Source of the DNA: Arthrobacter sp. UM1
GTDB lineage: Bacteria > Actinomycetota > Actinomycetes > Actinomycetales > Micrococcaceae
Length of the DNA stretch: 41,679 bases
Direction: 5' to 3'
Assembly (NCBI RefSeq): GCF_020483305.1
Contig: NZ_JACWAB010000012.1
Span: 1 to 41,679 of the forward strand
Shown here: one piece after another, positions 8,186-15,996 of the stretch
How the letters are laid out: every line of letters starts with the position of its first letter
How positions within the stretch are numbered: the first letter of the stretch is position 1
Translations under genes and position numbers: made by a program
The notes under the pieces: generated by a model
What the model was told of the DNA's origin: nothing
Databases searched by the model: none
Seen by the model: the letters and a program-made list of their open reading frames with translations, nothing else

Positions 8186-9280
8186 GTGAAAGACACGGAC
8201 GCCGTTTCCCCCAGCCAGGGCGAGCCCCGCTACCGGGACGAGACCCACGACCAGAAGGGCTCCTACGTCCACCCGGGCCAGGAGTTCACGCGAGACACGA
8301 ACTACATCGAGTCGCGGATCACCGCGGACGGCCGGGACGGGTACCCGGTCGAGGCGAACCGCTACCGGCTCATCGCGGCGCGCGCCTGCCCGTGGGCCAA
8401 CCGGGCCATGATCGCGCGGCGGATCTACGGGCTCGAGGACGTCATCTCGCTCGGCATCGCGGGCCCCACGCATGACAAGCGCTCCTGGACCTTCACCCTC
8501 GACCCGGATGAGAAGGACCCGGTCCTCGGCATCCACTTCCTCAAGGACGCCTACGAGAAGCGCTTCCCCGGCTACCCCCGCGGCATCACGGTCCCGGCCA
8601 TGGTGGACGAGCGGACCGGCGAGGTGGTCACCAACGACTTCCCGAGCATGACGCTGGACTTCGGCTCCGAATGGCGGCAGTTCCACCGCCCCGGCGCGCC
8701 GGACCTCTACCCGGAGCGCCTGCGCGCGGAGATGGACCCGCTCATGAAGAAGGTGTTCACCGAGGTCAACAACGGCGTCTACCGGTGCGGGTTCGCCGGC
8801 TCGCAGGAGGCCTACGACCAGGCCTATGACCGCCTCTGGACCGCGCTCGACGAGCTCGAGGAGCGCCTCTCCACCCGCCGCTACCTCATGGGCCCGAGCA
8901 TCACCGAGGCGGACGTGCGCCTCTACCCCACGCTCATCCGGTTCGACGCCGTCTACTACTCCCACTTCAAGGCCAACCGCCAGCCGCTCTTCACCCTGCC
9001 GAACCTCTGGAACTACACCAAGGACCTGTTCCAGACGCCCGGATTCGGCGACACCAACGACTTCGAGCAGGTCAAGGAGCACTACTACGCGGTGCACACG
9101 GACATCAATCCGACGGCGATCGTCCCCAAGGGCCCCTCGCTGGAGCGACTCCTCGAGCCGCACGACCGCGACCGCCTCGAGACCGACACCTGGGGCGACG
9201 GCGGCACCCCTCCGCCGCCTCCCCTCAAGGCCGAGGTGCCGGACCCGGCCCACACCCCGCTGCGGGTCGAGGGGCGGTAG
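8186..9280 (+). CDS. S-glutathionyl/mycothionyl-hydroquinone reductase family protein
   Basis: 364 residues of the YqjG/Ecm4 branch of the glutathione-transferase superfamily. The N-terminal thioredoxin-like domain carries the catalytic ARACPWANR motif with Cys68. The all-helical C-terminal domain contains RYLMGPSITEADVRLYPTLIRFDAVYYSHFK, typical of this branch (shown here in two parts: RYLMGPSITEADVRLYP and TLIRFDAVYYSHFK). Family members reductively remove the thiol from glutathionyl-hydroquinones. Most actinobacteria make mycothiol instead of glutathione, so the natural thiol here may be mycothiol (inference). The start is GTG at 8186 with AGGAAGG 10 nt upstream; no in-frame ATG gives a better fit. 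The C-terminus adds a Pro-rich tail. Confidence 0.88.
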   Translation: MKDTDAVSPSQGEPRYRDETHDQKGSYVHPGQEFTRDTNYIESRITADGRDGYPVEANRYRLIAARACPWANRAMIARRIYGLEDVISLGIAGPTHDKRSWTFTLDPDEKDPVLGIHFLKDAYEKRFPGYPRGITVPAMVDERTGEVVTNDFPSMTLDFGSEWRQFHRPGAPDLYPERLRAEMDPLMKKVFTEVNNGVYRCGFAGSQEAYDQAYDRLWTALDELEERLSTRRYLMGPSITEADVRLYPTLIRFDAVYYSHFKANRQPLFTLPNLWNYTKDLFQTPGFGDTNDFEQVKEHYYAVHTDINPTAIVPKGPSLERLLEPHDRDRLETDTWGDGGTPPPPPLKAEVPDPAHTPLRVEGR

Positions 9281-9344
9281 AGGCAGCGGCGGACGAGTCG
9301 GGAGGGGGACGACGGAGACTGCGAGGCGCATGTCCACCCGCCCC

Positions 9345-9374
9345 TGAACAGACATGTATAGGGGTGGGTATACT
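9345..9374 (+). promoter_or_regulatory. Promoter placing an ATG at the transcript 5' end
   Basis: TGAACA (9345-9350) and TATACT (9369-9374) are separated by 18 bp. The predicted start of transcription, 6-7 nt after the -10 box, coincides with the ATG at 9381, so the first ORF would be leaderless. Confidence 0.55.
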
Positions 9375-9380
9375 CTTTTC

Positions 9381-9458
9381 ATGAAGGATGCAAAGCGTGC
9401 TGCGCAGCATCGAGAGCGTCGTAGGTCATGTTCCGGACGCATGGAAGTGAAGGAGTGA
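9381..9458 (+). CDS. Leaderless 25-codon ORF upstream of the HicB-like gene
   Basis: The ATG at 9381 lies 6 nt after a good -10 box. The frame runs 25 codons, Lys/Arg-rich (begins MKDAKRAAQHRERRR), and ends in TGA 2 nt before the ATG of the HicB-like gene. The last codons contain AAGGAG (9450-9455), the ribosome site for that gene. Translation of this ORF would therefore bring ribosomes right onto the antitoxin start. It is too short for a HicA toxin (about 60 residues) and shows no dsRBD-like features. It is either a coupling leader or a decayed partner. Confidence 0.4.
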   Translation: MKDAKRAAQHRERRRSCSGRMEVKE

Positions 9459-9460
9459 CG

Positions 9461-9868
9461 ATGGCCAGAGAGAGGTACACGGCGGTGGCCACGCGCGAGG
9501 GGAAATGGTGGATCGTTGACGTCCCCTCGATGGAGGAGCGCACTCAGGCACGCTCCCTGGCGGAGGTCGAGGAGATGGCGCGGGATCTCATCGCTCTGGT
9601 CCTCGACACGGATGCACACAGCTTTGACCTTGACCTCACTGTTCAGACACCGAGGTCGGTGAAGCAGAGGCTCGGCGAAGCTGCGGAACTCGAGCATTCA
9701 GCGCAGCGCGTGCAAGCCGAAGCAGCCGAGGTCCGGCGAGCCGCGATCAGAAGCCTTCGAGAGGACTACGGACTCTCGGCCGTGGACATCGCCCGTTCGC
9801 TCGGCATGAGCCGTGGACGGGTCTACCAGCTCCTGGAGGAGAGGCCGCGCAGCAGCCGGGTCGCCTGA
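9461..9868 (+). CDS. HicB-like antitoxin with C-terminal HTH, no visible toxin
   Basis: 135 residues. The N-terminal half (YTAVATREGKWWIVDVPS followed by a SLAEVEEMARDLIALVL helix) is the HicB partial RNase H-like fold. A coiled linker follows (about 65-100). The C-terminus (about 103-127, LSAVDIARSLGMSRGRVYQLL) is a helix-turn-helix that would bind DNA. Such proteins usually pair with a HicA mRNA interferase next door. No HicA-sized ORF with a conserved His is seen on either side, so this is an orphan or solitary regulator. AAGGAG sits 5 nt before the ATG, inside the end of the short upstream ORF. GC content is lower than in the neighbours. It converges on the small membrane protein gene ending at 9896. 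Confidence 0.75.
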   Translation: MARERYTAVATREGKWWIVDVPSMEERTQARSLAEVEEMARDLIALVLDTDAHSFDLDLTVQTPRSVKQRLGEAAELEHSAQRVQAEAAEVRRAAIRSLREDYGLSAVDIARSLGMSRGRVYQLLEERPRSSRVA

Positions 9869-9895
9869 CCAGAGCAGTGGGGACCACGCACCCGC

Positions 9896-10084
9896 TCACC
9901 GGACAGAACGCCGGGTGAGAAAGACCCCCGCCGCACACGCAGCCACGATGCCGACGAGGATCCACACGAGCCACATCGCGAGCGGCGAGCTGCCGGCCAG
10001 GATGCCCGGGATCGCAAGGATCAACAGGGCTCCTGACAGTGCCAGCCCGATGATGAAGGCCACCCGTTGACGAGTCTCAGACAT
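9896..10084 (-). CDS. Small membrane protein, two TM segments
   Basis: 62 residues with two hydrophobic helices (about 9-29 and 36-55) joined by a short GSSPLA loop, and a basic C-terminal end (TRRSVR), so both ends are probably cytoplasmic. The start at 10084 follows AGGAG with 8 nt spacing; a GTG 9 nt upstream overlaps the ribosome site and is less likely. No family recognised. Confidence 0.65.
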   Translation of the reverse strand: MSETRQRVAFIIGLALSGALLILAIPGILAGSSPLAMWLVWILVGIVAACAAGVFLTRRSVR

Positions 10085-10260
10085 GCCGTTCACTCCTCAC
10101 GTCGAGCGGCGGCCTCCACGCTTCTCGCGGCCAACCCCGGCACCGCTCGTTCAGGCCGAACCTGACAACAGGCTGACACGGACGCCACGGCCCAGAGCCG
10201 ATTGTTGCGCCTCTGTGACCGGGGGCCCGTTCGCCGCCCCGCCCGTGAGGGAAGAACGGC

Positions 10261-10302
10261 ACGAGGCCCGCCCCGAACCGTGCAGCTCGGAGCGGGCCTC
10301 GT
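10261..10302 (-). terminator. Terminator of the sialidase gene
   Basis: ACGAGGCCCGC (10261-10271) and GCGGGCCTCGT (10292-10302) form a perfect 11-bp stem about 10 bp beyond the sialidase stop codon. There is no strong T-tract, as is usual in high-GC actinobacteria. The rest of the 10085-10312 gap shows no gene. Confidence 0.65.
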
Positions 10303-10312
10303 CAGCCGGGCG

Positions 10313-13306
10313 TCAGCCCTGCGGCGCCTCGGGCTCGTCCTTCCGGCGGCGCTTCGCCCCGACGAGCCACCACAGCCCGCCGAGCAGCGCGACGCCCGCG
10401 GCGATGACCACTCCGCCCGGCACCGGCGAGGCCTGGGAGGCGTTCCTCGCCTGCGCCGATTTCGTCGCCGACGCCGAGGGCGAGGCTGACGGTGTCGCGC
10501 TCGGCGCAGTCGAGCTCGGCGCGGACGGCGCACTCGCCGAACCCGAGCCTGCGCCCGAGCCCTTCGCCTCGGCCTTCTCGCCGGCGGCGCCCTTCGACGC
10601 CTCGGAGGCCTTCTCGGCCGCCTTCGCCCGAACCGCGGCCGAGGGGCACGTCATGATCGGCGCCTTGCCGGCCGGCTTCCGGACAGCCCCCGCCGGCGGC
10701 ACGCGCTTGGCCGGCTTCGGCAGCGCGATCCGCCCCGGCCTCGCAGGCGCAGCCGCCCCGACGGGGATGGGCGCGGTCCTCGGGTCCGTCATCGTCGCCA
10801 TCGGCATCCGAACGGCCTTCGGGGGCCGCGACGGCGCAGGCCTAGACGTCTGGTCCTTGGGCGCCTGCTTCTTCGGCGGCTCGACTCTGGACGGCGACGA
10901 CGACGGCGGCTGCGGCATCGGCCGCTCCGACGGCACCGGGACCGGCTTGGGGGCCGGCTGCTCGGGGGCGGGCGCCGGTGTGCTCGGAACAGCGGGCTTG
11001 ACCGGCTCTGCCGGCTTCGACGCAGACGGCGTGCTCGGCATCGGCGGCGTGCTCGGCTTCGGCGACGGTGCGGGCTCGGGCTTCGCCGCGGGAGGCTCGC
11101 TCGGCGCGGGCTTCTCCGGCTGAGGCATCGGGGCCGGCGTCGGCGTCTTCGTCGGGGCCGCGCTCGGAGCGGGCGCCGGCTTCGGCGATTCCGCCACCGC
11201 CGGAGGCTGCATCGGAGCGGACGGGCTGCTCGGAGCTGGCGTCAGACTCGGCGCCGGCGTGGGAACCGGCGCGGGCGGGGTCGGCACAGGCGAGGGGGCC
11301 GGCGTCGTCGTCGCGGGCGGAACCGGCGGCGCAGGCGGAGCCGGCTGCACAGGCGGAACCGGCTGCGCCACGGGGACGCGCGGGCCCGTCGCGGAGACGG
11401 TGGTGGTGAGGGCCGGGTTGGATCGGGCCGTGAAGGACATTGAGGCGGCCGGCTGGAACCAGCCGCGCTCCACGTCCTCCTGCGTCACGGTGTGCACGGC
11501 CGTGCTGCACGTGTAGTGGCCGTTCGCCGGGAGGTTGAGCCAGCGGCAGTTGGGGCGGCCGGTCGTGAGGAAGCCCTTCTCCAGGTTGCCGGAGACGGGC
11601 ACCGCGTCCACCGCCTCGGCCGTGGTGCTGCGCACGCGCAGGCCCACCTTGACCTGCTCGCCCACGCGGAGCGGCTGGGCGGCGTAGTCGCGGGGCTCGA
11701 GCACCCACACCTCCACCGTGCCCGTCACTGCCAGGGGAGTCGGCGCCACCGCGCTGAACGTGCCCTGCGCCCGCTGGCCGCCGGCCGTGACCACCACGGC
11801 CTCGAGCCGCGTGGTGCCCTGCGCGCCCGAGGGGGCCCGGAGGTCCAGGCCCACGGTGATGGACTGGCCCGGGTCGAGGCGGGGCAGCGCGATCCGCGGC
11901 GCACTCCAGCCCTCAGGCGTGTCCACGGTGACGGCCGCGTCCACGAGCGGCTCGCTGCCCGTGTTGGTCACGGTGACGGGCACCTCCGCGAAATCCCCCG
12001 GCGTCACGGCGGTCTCCGGCGCGGAGACGGCGGCGCAGGTGTAGTTGAGCCAGGCGTCGTCGAACGAGGCGAAGGACATGCTCGCCGTGTACCCGGTCTC
12101 GTAGAGCACCCCGATCCGGCCCTCGTTCAGCCGCGTGGCCGTCGAGTAGGCCGAGAAGCCCGGGCGCACGGTGCGGACGCTGGACCAGGTGGCGCCGTCG
12201 TCGCAGGAGACCCGCGCGGAGACGTTCCGGCGGTCCCGCTCGTGGTTGGAGTTGGTGAAGAGGAGCTTCCGCGCGTCCGGGCTGCCCTGCGGCGCGTTGG
12301 GGAAGAGGCGCGTGATGGAGCCGTTGTTGCGCGGGTCCGTCAGCCTGCGGTCCAGGGTCACGGGGCCCCAGGTCCGGCCGCCGTCGTTCGAATAGGCCAC
12401 CTTCCGGAAGCCCTCGCGCGCGAAGTTCCGGGAGTTGAGCATGAGCCGGCCGTCGGAGAGCTCCACGACCTTGTTCTCGTCCATGTCCATGCCCACGGGC
12501 TCGCCGCGCTGCCAGGTGGCGCCGTGGTCGTCCGAGTAGACGGAGAACGCCTGCATCGTCTCCCGCCCGTCCGCCTGCCGCACGAACCCGGCGAACTGCT
12601 GCACGAGCCGCCCCTTGTGCGCACCGTACTTGAGCTGGATGCCCTGGCCCGAGCTCGCGAACACGGTGCGGATGCCCCCCGCCTTCGCCTCCTCGCGGCT
12701 CACCGCGCTCTTCGCGACGGCGGTCACCGAGCGCGGCTCGCTCCACGTGAGCCCGCCGTCCGAGGACTCGACGACGACGGCGCCCATCACCGCCCGGTCC
12801 GCGTCGTCGGCACCCCAGGCGCTGTGCAGCAGGCCGGTGTCCTTGGAGTGCACGAAGAACGCGAAGACCGTGCCGTTCTCCTCGTCCACCACGAAACTCG
12901 GATCGGAGTACCCGAACTTTCCGGCCCGCGCCGCGTCCCCGCCCGGGCCCCGCGTGCCGTCCGCGCCGGTGAGGCTGCCGGTGGCGATGAAGCTGTAGTC
13001 GCTCCACGTGCGGCCGCCGTCCGTGCTGCGGCGCATGATGATCGAGTTGGGGTTCGGCGCGTCCGCGGAGGAGCCGGGCCTCGCGTCCCAGGCGGCGAGG
13101 ACCACGCCGTTGCCGAGGTGCGCGAGCGCCGGGATCCGGTAGAAGAACTGCTTCTCCGTGCGGTCCCGGGCGAGGTTCTGCTCGGAGAAGTCGCCGGGCC
13201 CGCCTCGCGGGTCCAGCACGGGCAGCGGCTCGGCGGCGGCGCCGGCCCCGAGGGAGGCCAGGGCGAGCGACGCCCCGGCCGTGGTGAGCCACGTGGGCTT
13301 GTTCAT
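10313..13306 (-). CDS. nanH: Secreted BNR-repeat sialidase with C-terminal membrane anchor
   Basis: 997 residues. A signal peptide (1-25, ends GAGAAAEP) precedes a six-bladed propeller (about 40-425). Visible landmarks are the FYRIP motif (Arg57), Asp boxes STDGGRTW (94-101), SSDGGLTW (181-188), SDDHGATW (258-265), SNDGGRTW (306-313) and SCDDGATW (367-374), a VVELSDGR segment with Glu282, and SAYST with Tyr387. This is the set of an exo-alpha-sialidase (GH33) releasing sialic acid from host or mucin glycans. An Ig/NEW3-like domain (about 430-520), a second beta domain (about 525-635) and a long Pro/Ala/Ser/Lys-rich stalk (about 640-850) follow. The C-terminus has a hydrophobic helix and RRRKDE tail like a sorting signal, but I see no LPxTG/LAxTG before it. 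ATG 13306 follows GGAGGAAACC. A GntR regulator lies directly upstream. Confidence 0.9.
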   Translation of the reverse strand: MNKPTWLTTAGASLALASLGAGAAAEPLPVLDPRGGPGDFSEQNLARDRTEKQFFYRIPALAHLGNGVVLAAWDARPGSSADAPNPNSIIMRRSTDGGRTWSDYSFIATGSLTGADGTRGPGGDAARAGKFGYSDPSFVVDEENGTVFAFFVHSKDTGLLHSAWGADDADRAVMGAVVVESSDGGLTWSEPRSVTAVAKSAVSREEAKAGGIRTVFASSGQGIQLKYGAHKGRLVQQFAGFVRQADGRETMQAFSVYSDDHGATWQRGEPVGMDMDENKVVELSDGRLMLNSRNFAREGFRKVAYSNDGGRTWGPVTLDRRLTDPRNNGSITRLFPNAPQGSPDARKLLFTNSNHERDRRNVSARVSCDDGATWSSVRTVRPGFSAYSTATRLNEGRIGVLYETGYTASMSFASFDDAWLNYTCAAVSAPETAVTPGDFAEVPVTVTNTGSEPLVDAAVTVDTPEGWSAPRIALPRLDPGQSITVGLDLRAPSGAQGTTRLEAVVVTAGGQRAQGTFSAVAPTPLAVTGTVEVWVLEPRDYAAQPLRVGEQVKVGLRVRSTTAEAVDAVPVSGNLEKGFLTTGRPNCRWLNLPANGHYTCSTAVHTVTQEDVERGWFQPAASMSFTARSNPALTTTVSATGPRVPVAQPVPPVQPAPPAPPVPPATTTPAPSPVPTPPAPVPTPAPSLTPAPSSPSAPMQPPAVAESPKPAPAPSAAPTKTPTPAPMPQPEKPAPSEPPAAKPEPAPSPKPSTPPMPSTPSASKPAEPVKPAVPSTPAPAPEQPAPKPVPVPSERPMPQPPSSSPSRVEPPKKQAPKDQTSRPAPSRPPKAVRMPMATMTDPRTAPIPVGAAAPARPGRIALPKPAKRVPPAGAVRKPAGKAPIMTCPSAAVRAKAAEKASEASKGAAGEKAEAKGSGAGSGSASAPSAPSSTAPSATPSASPSASATKSAQARNASQASPVPGGVVIAAGVALLGGLWWLVGAKRRRKDEPEAPQG

Positions 13307-13353
13307 GGTTTCCTCCTGGGACACTGCGCTGGATCATGCAGTTCTCATCCCAG

Positions 13354-13399
13354 GTGTCATTCTATGGAGTTCGCATCACACGTGTGTTCGCTGTGACAC
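13354..13399 (-). promoter_or_regulatory. Sialidase promoter with candidate operator
   Basis: On the minus strand TAGAAT (13364-13359) is a plausible -10 box. The upstream region carries a perfect 10-bp palindrome CACACGTGTG (13377-13386) flanked by direct copies of GTTCGC (13369-13374, 13386-13391), all nested within an outer GTGTCA/TGACAC pair (13354-13359, 13394-13399). Nested symmetry over the -35 position suggests repressor control. The GntR protein encoded next door is the obvious candidate (inference). Confidence 0.4.
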
Positions 13400-13473
13400 T
13401 GCGTGACGCTCTCGGGCGCCGCGCGACGCCCTCGCCGTCGGGCACTCAGAAAGGGGCGCCCAGGAGGGGGCAC

Positions 13474-14190
13474 TCAGCGCGGGGCGCGAGGGTCCTCGCC
13501 GAGGTCCAGCCCGCTCGAGGCCCGGACGGCCTGGTCCATGTGGCCCTCCATCGCGTCGGCGGCGGCCTCCGCATCCCCGGCCCCGAGGGCCTCGAGAATG
13601 CGGGCGTGCCACCGGATCGCCCCGGCCCTCGCCTCCGACGACGCCGCCGTCTTGAGCCTCGCCGCCACGAGCACCTGGTCCAGCGCCGAGAACGCCCCGG
13701 CCAGGAACGCGCTGTCCGCGGCCGCGGCCACCCCGCGGTGGAACTCGAGGTCGGCATGCGCGCTCCGTGCGGAGTCGCCGTCGGCGTCGGCCCGCTTCAT
13801 CTCCGCGAGGCAGTCGCGGAGGGAGCCGAGCTCGGAGGAGGTGATGCGCTCGGCGGCCAGGCGCGCCAGGGAGACCTCGAGGACGCGCCGCGCCTCGAGC
13901 AGCTGGCCCACCAGCCCCTCGGGAGCCGGGCTGAGGCGCGAGCGCAGGGCGAGGACGTCCGGATCGAGCACGCTCCAGGACTCGAGCGGCGCGACGCGGC
14001 CCCGCCGGCCGTGCCGCACCTCGATGACGCCCCGGGACGCGAGGCTCGTCACCGCCTCGCGGACGGTGAGCCGGGAGACGGCGCACTCTTCGGCGAGGAC
14101 GGCCTCGGCAGGCAGCTCCTCGCCGATGGGGAACGAGCCGTCGGCGATGCCGCCCAGGATGCGCTGCGCCGCCGCCTCCGACATCTTCAT
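13474..14190 (-). CDS. FadR-subfamily GntR transcriptional regulator
   Basis: 238 residues. The winged helix-turn-helix occupies about 5-68 (LAEECAVSRLTVREAVTSLA, then the wing GVIEVRHGRRGRV). The effector domain (about 90-225) is all-helical FCD type, with DLEFHRGV (Asp147, His151), RWHARI and MEGHM giving the metal-binding residues usual in FCD. Members respond to small organic acids; NanR, the sialic acid regulator of E. coli, belongs here. Its place upstream of, and in the same direction as, the sialidase makes control of sialic acid use plausible, but it is inference. The start at 14190 follows AGGAG. The 400-bp upstream gap has two copies of a 30-bp repeat. Confidence 0.85.
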   Translation of the reverse strand: MKMSEAAAQRILGGIADGSFPIGEELPAEAVLAEECAVSRLTVREAVTSLASRGVIEVRHGRRGRVAPLESWSVLDPDVLALRSRLSPAPEGLVGQLLEARRVLEVSLARLAAERITSSELGSLRDCLAEMKRADADGDSARSAHADLEFHRGVAAAADSAFLAGAFSALDQVLVAARLKTAASSEARAGAIRWHARILEALGAGDAEAAADAMEGHMDQAVRASSGLDLGEDPRAPR

Positions 14191-14292
14191 GGGGACTCCT
14201 CTGGGTGACCGGACTGCGAGGGGCCGCTTCGTGTCCGCTCACCCATATCATGCCCCATCGCCGGGCCGATTCCGGGGCAGCGGGCCGGACAG

Positions 14293-14424
14293 ATCGGTGA
14301 CGATTCTGAAAACGAGAACCGTTATTCCGGAAAACGGCATCGATTAAGCCGGACTCGGGCGGGCTCGCGGCTGGATCGCGCCCCTTTTCCGGAAATCGGT
14401 GACCATTTTATAAATGAGCATCGA
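14293..14424. repeat. Pair of imperfect 30-bp direct repeats upstream of the GntR gene
   Basis: 14293-14322 and 14395-14424 both begin ATCGGTGAC and agree at about 22 of 30 positions; the copies start 102 bp apart. TTCCGGAAA also occurs next to each copy (after the first, before the second). They are AT-rich patches in GC-rich DNA, 100-235 bp upstream of the regulator start at 14190. They may be operator copies, possibly autoregulatory. No gene is seen in 14191-14470. Confidence 0.5.
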
Positions 14425-14470
14425 TGTCAACACGCGCGCCGTGCCCGGAGCAGCCCCCACACACAGAAGA

Positions 14471-14498
14471 GCCCCGCCCGGACGGATCCGGGCGGGGC
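14471..14498. terminator. Strong 12-bp hairpin after the PRC-barrel gene
   Basis: GCCCCGCCCGGA (14471-14482) and TCCGGGCGGGGC (14487-14498) pair perfectly around a CGGA loop. It stands about 100 bp beyond the minus-strand stop at 14599; on the plus strand it is followed by CCTTTCG. Confidence 0.65.
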
Positions 14499-14598
14499 CC
14501 TTTCGCGTGGCCAGGCGGCTCAGCAGCGGGAGCGGTCAGCCCCGTCTGCCAGGCCGCGGCGGCGCCTCATCGGGCGCCCCGGCCGTTCGGCGACTGCC

Positions 14599-15579
14599 TC
14601 AGCGGCGGTCGTTGCGGCCATCGCGGCCCTCGCCGCGGCGGCCGGCCTCGTCGATGTCGATCTCCTCGCGGCGGACCTCGCCGGACACGCGCTCGGTGTC
14701 CTCGCGGACGTCCTTGTCGAGGGAGACGCGCTCGGTGGCGACGGTCTCGGTGCCGACGACGGGGCGCTCCTCGTGCGTGGTGATGACCGTCTCCTCGCCG
14801 TCGCCCTGGAAGGCGCGGTCACCGCTGACGCGGGCCTCGGCGGAGTTCGGGTCGATCTTCTCGCGCTCGATGTGGACCTCCTCGCGGCGGACCGGGACCT
14901 CGACGGTCTCGCGGTCGGTCACCACGTGCTTGCGCAGGCGCATGCGGCCCGTCTCGCGGCGCTCGGTCTCGCCGGTGGCGCGGAGGTGCTCCTCGTGGGC
15001 GACGACGTCGTTGTCGCCCGCAGCACCCCGGCCTGCCACACCCTCGCGGTCGCGAAGGTCGCGGTCGCCGTGCTCGTGGCCGCGGTGCTCGTGCTCGCGG
15101 TAGCCCTCGCGCTCGCGGAGGGCTTCGCGGTCCTCGACGCCGTCGCGGTTGTGGTGGCGCTCGTGGTCGGCCGAGACGCCTGCGGCAGCGCCGGCACCGG
15201 CGACACCGCCCTCGACGCGGCCGTGGTCGTGGCGGTCGTGGTCGCGCACACCGTCATGACGGCGGTCGCCGCCCATCTGGTAGTACTCGTAGATGCGCTG
15301 CTCCTCCTCCGGCGTGAGGTTGCCGTCCGCATCGATGTTCGGAGCGTCCTTGACGAACTCCTTGTCGAACGGAACCGTCAGGCCGTCAGCGGTCTGCTGG
15401 GCCTTGTCGAGCGGCACGAAGGTCTCCTTCATGCCGAACAGGCCCGTGTTCACCGTGGCGAACGTCGGCTGCTCGGTGCTGTCGTCGAGGTAGACCTCGC
15501 CGACCTTGCCGATCTTCTCGCCGTTCGAGCCGAAGACCGTGGCGTTGCGGATGGAGTCAAGGTTGATGTTCGCAGTCAT
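14599..15579 (-). CDS. PRC-barrel and DUF2382 (YsnF/AvaK) domain protein
   Basis: 326 residues. The N-terminal PRC-barrel (about 10-95, ATVFGSNGEKIGKVGEVYLDD) is followed by a conserved LTPEEEQRIYEYY helix and a long His/Asp/Arg/Glu-rich hydrophilic linker (about 103-200). The C-terminal DUF2382 domain (about 200-310) has LRKHVVTDRETVEVPVRREE and a repeated, related segment (about 255-310, VVGTETVATERVSL). Proteins with this layout are general-stress proteins in actinobacteria and related bacteria. The biochemical role is unknown. The start at 15579 follows AAGGAGTGACG; a GTG two codons upstream lies within the ribosome site. The leader at 15590-15660 is AT-rich and contains TAATAC, a possible -10 box. 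Confidence 0.85.
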   Translation of the reverse strand: MTANINLDSIRNATVFGSNGEKIGKVGEVYLDDSTEQPTFATVNTGLFGMKETFVPLDKAQQTADGLTVPFDKEFVKDAPNIDADGNLTPEEEQRIYEYYQMGGDRRHDGVRDHDRHDHGRVEGGVAGAGAAAGVSADHERHHNRDGVEDREALREREGYREHEHRGHEHGDRDLRDREGVAGRGAAGDNDVVAHEEHLRATGETERRETGRMRLRKHVVTDRETVEVPVRREEVHIEREKIDPNSAEARVSGDRAFQGDGEETVITTHEERPVVGTETVATERVSLDKDVREDTERVSGEVRREEIDIDEAGRRGEGRDGRNDRR

Positions 15580-15813
15580 CGTCACTCCTTGTTATTCGTC
15601 GGATTGCTGAACAATCTGATCGCGAGTATTACCGCTTCCTCGCAGCTACGAGATTCACACTTGTAGGAATTCCGATAAAACGCAACCGGCGCAACCCGGT
15701 TCCCTGAAAAGTCCAAGGTTCTGCCCAGGTGGGCGAAACCGGCGCCCGGGGACGGCGGCCGAGCGCGCCCCCGCTCGAGTGTCGGACGTCACCGGATGCC
15801 GCTCTCGCCTTCA

Positions 15814-15833
15814 AGTGCATAAGGCACTAAACT
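15814..15833 (+). promoter_or_regulatory. Operator-like dyad at the efflux pump promoter
   Basis: AGTGC-ATAAG-GCACT (15814-15828) is a perfect dyad whose last base starts the -10-like TAAACT (15828-15833). Spacing and symmetry resemble TetR-family operators found in front of EmrB-type pumps. The remaining leader (15834-15996) carries no ORF I can support. No TetR gene is present nearby. Confidence 0.5.
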
Positions 15834-15996
15834 GTTCGAGGCCTTCCGGGACCTCGCCCCTGATCCCTGGGATCGACCCGCATTCCCCACGAAGAAGCCC
15901 ACCCGGCGCCCGACGGCGTGCGCCCGCCCACGGCTCGCGCCTCGCGCGAACGCCGCCCCCAGCAGATCCACACTTCTTCAACCGTTAGGTTTCTCT

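Noticed and set aside
14414-15103. Plus-strand ORF behind the 30-bp repeats
   Set aside because: It is an Arg/Ser/Pro-rich antisense shadow of the PRC-barrel gene and crosses the 14471 terminator hairpin.
15629-15820. 63-residue minus-strand ORF in the efflux pump leader, considered as a regulator
   Set aside because: Too short for a TetR protein, Arg-rich shadow-like composition, no HTH.
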